From assembly GCA_024641205.1 (NCBI GenBank), contig JAHEDM010000138.1, positions 1-6,963 of the forward strand: 6,963 nucleotides of DNA, given 5' to 3'. Source of the DNA: Actinomycetes bacterium (GTDB lineage: Bacteria > Actinomycetota > Acidimicrobiia > Spongiisociales > UBA4744). Made by a program: the position numbers and the translations under genes. The notes under the pieces are model-generated. The model saw only the letters and a program-made list of their open reading frames with translations, did not search any database and was not told the origin of the DNA. Numbering within the stretch: the stretch's first letter is position 1; each line of letters begins with the position of its first letter. Below, piece by piece: positions 5,560-6,963 of the stretch.

Positions 5560-6963
5560 ATGGGCCGACGCTACGAGCGGATCACCCGGCCGCTGCTCAG
5601 AGAAGGAGACGGGTTCCGGGAAGTCACCTGGGACGAGGCTCTGGACCGGGTGGCCGAAAGATTCGGCTCGACGGTCGCAACGCACGGACCGACCTCGTTT
5701 GGGATGTTCAGCTGTTCGAAGGCCACGAACGAAATGAACTTCATGGCCCAGAAGTTTGCCAGGACGGTGATCGGCAGCAACAACATCGACAGCTGTAACC
5801 GTACGTGACACGCTCCCAGCGTCGCCGGTCTGGCGGCAGTCTTTGGAGCAGGCGGCGGAACGAGTTCGTACCGGGAGATGGAGGACACGGATTTCATCAT
5901 CCTGTGGGGATCAAACGCGCGCGAAGCCCATCCGATCTTCTTTCACCACATCCTCAAGGCCATCCACAAAGGCGCCCGCATGTACGCCGTCGATCCGCGC
6001 CGGACCACGTCTGCCCAATGGGCCGACGTGTGGCTCGGTCTCGAAGTGGGGTCCGACATAGCCCTCGCCAACGCGGTCGGCCGGGAAATCATCGCGGCCG
6101 GGCTTCACCATCAGGATTTCATCGATCGGGCCACAGTCGGGTTCGACGCCTACCGGCAATCGGTCGACGAGTGGACTCTCGAAAAAGCGGAAGCCGTGAC
6201 GGGTGTACCCGCCGGGGCGATTCGGGATCTCGCCCACGAGTACGCAACAGCCGGCAAGGCCCAGCTCTGTTGGACTCTCGGCATCACCGAGCACCACAAC
6301 GCCACCGACAACGTGCTGGCCCTCATCAACCTTGCCCTGCTCACCGGCCATGTGGGCCGGTACGGATCCGGGTTGGTGCCCATCAGGGGACAGAACAACG
6401 TTCAGGGCGGCGGTGACATGGGCGCCCTCCCCAACAAGTTGCCCGGCTTCCAGGATGTTGAGAACGATGAAGCTCGGGAACGATTCGAGTCTGCGTGGAG
6501 GGTGGCTCTCAATCCGGTCAAGGGGTGGCATCTCAGTCAGATGTTCGAGGCGATGGAGCGGGGTGACCTCCGGACCTTGTATGTGATCGGTGAGAACCCG
6601 GCCCAATCAGAAGCCGATTCCAACCATACCGTCGAGTTGCTGCGCAGTCTCGATTTCATGGTCGTCCAAGATATCTATCTGACCAGGACGGCGGAGTTGG
6701 CCGACGTTGTTCTGCCGGCCGCAGCCGGTTGGGTCGAGACAGAGGGGACGGTGACTTCGTCCGAGCGCCGCGTGCAGCGGGTGCGCAAAGCGGTCGATCC
6801 GCCCGGCGAGGCTCGGGACGACCTCTATATCTTCTCCGATCTAGCCCGCAGAATGGGACACGATTGGGGCACCCCAACCGCTGAGGAAGCTTGGGATGAG
6901 CTTCGGAGCCTCTCGCCAATCCACGCAGGCATGAGCTACCGACGGCTCGAGGAGCTCGGTGGC
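5560..6963 (+). CDS. Selenocysteine-containing formate dehydrogenase alpha subunit, 3'-partial
   Basis: The molybdopterin (bis-MGD) catalytic subunit that oxidises formate to CO2 or the reverse. The frame from ATG 5560 runs to the window end (468 codons) with a single TGA at 5806-5808, read as selenocysteine 83. The context NNIDSCNRT-U-HAPSVAGL matches E. coli FdhF around Sec140-His141. Downstream come FIILWGSNAREAHPIFFHH (cofactor-binding region), YAVDPRRT, the long WTLGITEHHNATDN segment, the conserved LVPIRGQNNVQGGGDMGALP (thought to hold the active-site Arg equivalent to R333), IGENPAQSEAD, and ELADVVLPAAAGWVETEGT. The C-terminal molybdopterin dinucleotide-binding domain lies beyond the edge. 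The start is fixed by AAGGAG 5 bases upstream. Relative to FdhF about 57 N-terminal residues are missing, including the four Cys of the [4Fe-4S] domain and the electron-relay Lys44. Electron transfer must therefore use a partner subunit or differ. An automatic gene caller would split this gene in two. It may be fdhF/fdhA-like, but I leave the symbol empty because subunit class is uncertain. Confidence 0.93.
5806..5849 (+). promoter_or_regulatory. UGA selenocysteine codon and bacterial SECIS hairpin
   Basis: TGA at 5806-5808 is followed by a two-part hairpin. The lower stem pairs GCTCC (5812-5816) with GGAGC (5845-5849). The upper stem pairs GTCGCC (5821-5826) with GGCGGC (5832-5837), all six pairs holding with one G-U wobble. 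The apical loop is GGTCT (5827-5831). The loop begins 18 bases after the TGA, the same distance as the GGUCU loop in E. coli fdhF mRNA as I recall it. This is the element that recruits SelB with Sec-tRNA to recode UGA. The selA, selB, selC and selD genes are not in the window and must lie elsewhere. Confidence 0.9.

Noticed and set aside
5806..5808. TGA as a nonsense mutation making the formate dehydrogenase a pseudogene
   Set aside because: The frame is intact on both sides, the stop sits exactly at the known Sec position, and a SECIS-like hairpin follows at the right spacing.
5805..6416. Plus-strand open frame of 203 codons beginning just before the TGA
   Set aside because: It is Arg/Ser/Pro-rich out-of-frame sequence overlapping conserved formate dehydrogenase coding sequence.

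Overview
The window is about 6.96 kb of gene-dense, GC-rich bacterial DNA. It holds five protein-coding genes and no RNA genes, insertion sequences, CRISPR arrays or long repeats that I can see. An actinobacterial source (possibly an Acidimicrobiia-like or other deep lineage) is suggested by three things: the homodimeric AceE-type pyruvate dehydrogenase standing alone without aceF/lpd, the long-N-terminus alpha/beta hydrolase, and the style of the formate dehydrogenase. This is an inference from protein flavour and GC content, not a placement.

Layout from left to right. (1) Positions 4-1662, plus strand: a small uncharacterised protein (123 aa, possibly cut by the window edge), followed 9 bases later by a 425-aa alpha/beta hydrolase with a clear lipase/esterase nucleophile elbow. 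(2) Positions 1720-4419, minus strand, convergent with the hydrolase: aceE, the thiamine-diphosphate E1 subunit of the pyruvate dehydrogenase complex, complete. (3) Positions 4420-4540: a 121-base divergent control region containing a near-perfect 12/13-base inverted repeat with arms 27 bases apart. (4) Positions 4541-5491, plus strand: a PLP-dependent threonine/serine dehydratase of the serine-racemase type, without an ACT regulatory domain. (5) From 5560 to the right edge, plus strand: a formate dehydrogenase catalytic (molybdopterin) subunit, open at its 3' end.

The most important reading in the window is in gene 5. The frame that starts at 5560 meets TGA at 5806-5808 and then stays open, in the same frame, to the end of the window. 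The residues flanking the TGA are those around the active-site selenocysteine of formate dehydrogenase H. A bacterial SECIS-like hairpin with a GGUCU apical loop follows the TGA at the same distance as in E. coli fdhF. The two apparent ORF pieces are therefore one selenoprotein gene with Sec at residue 83, not a pseudogene. The protein also begins about 57 residues later than E. coli FdhF: an in-frame stop just upstream leaves no room for the N-terminal [4Fe-4S] domain.

Metabolically the right-hand genes centre on pyruvate and C1 oxidation. The dehydratase can give pyruvate (from serine) or 2-oxobutyrate (from threonine), AceE oxidatively decarboxylates pyruvate, and formate dehydrogenase oxidises formate. 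Shared control of aceE and the dehydratase through the inverted repeat is plausible but inferred.
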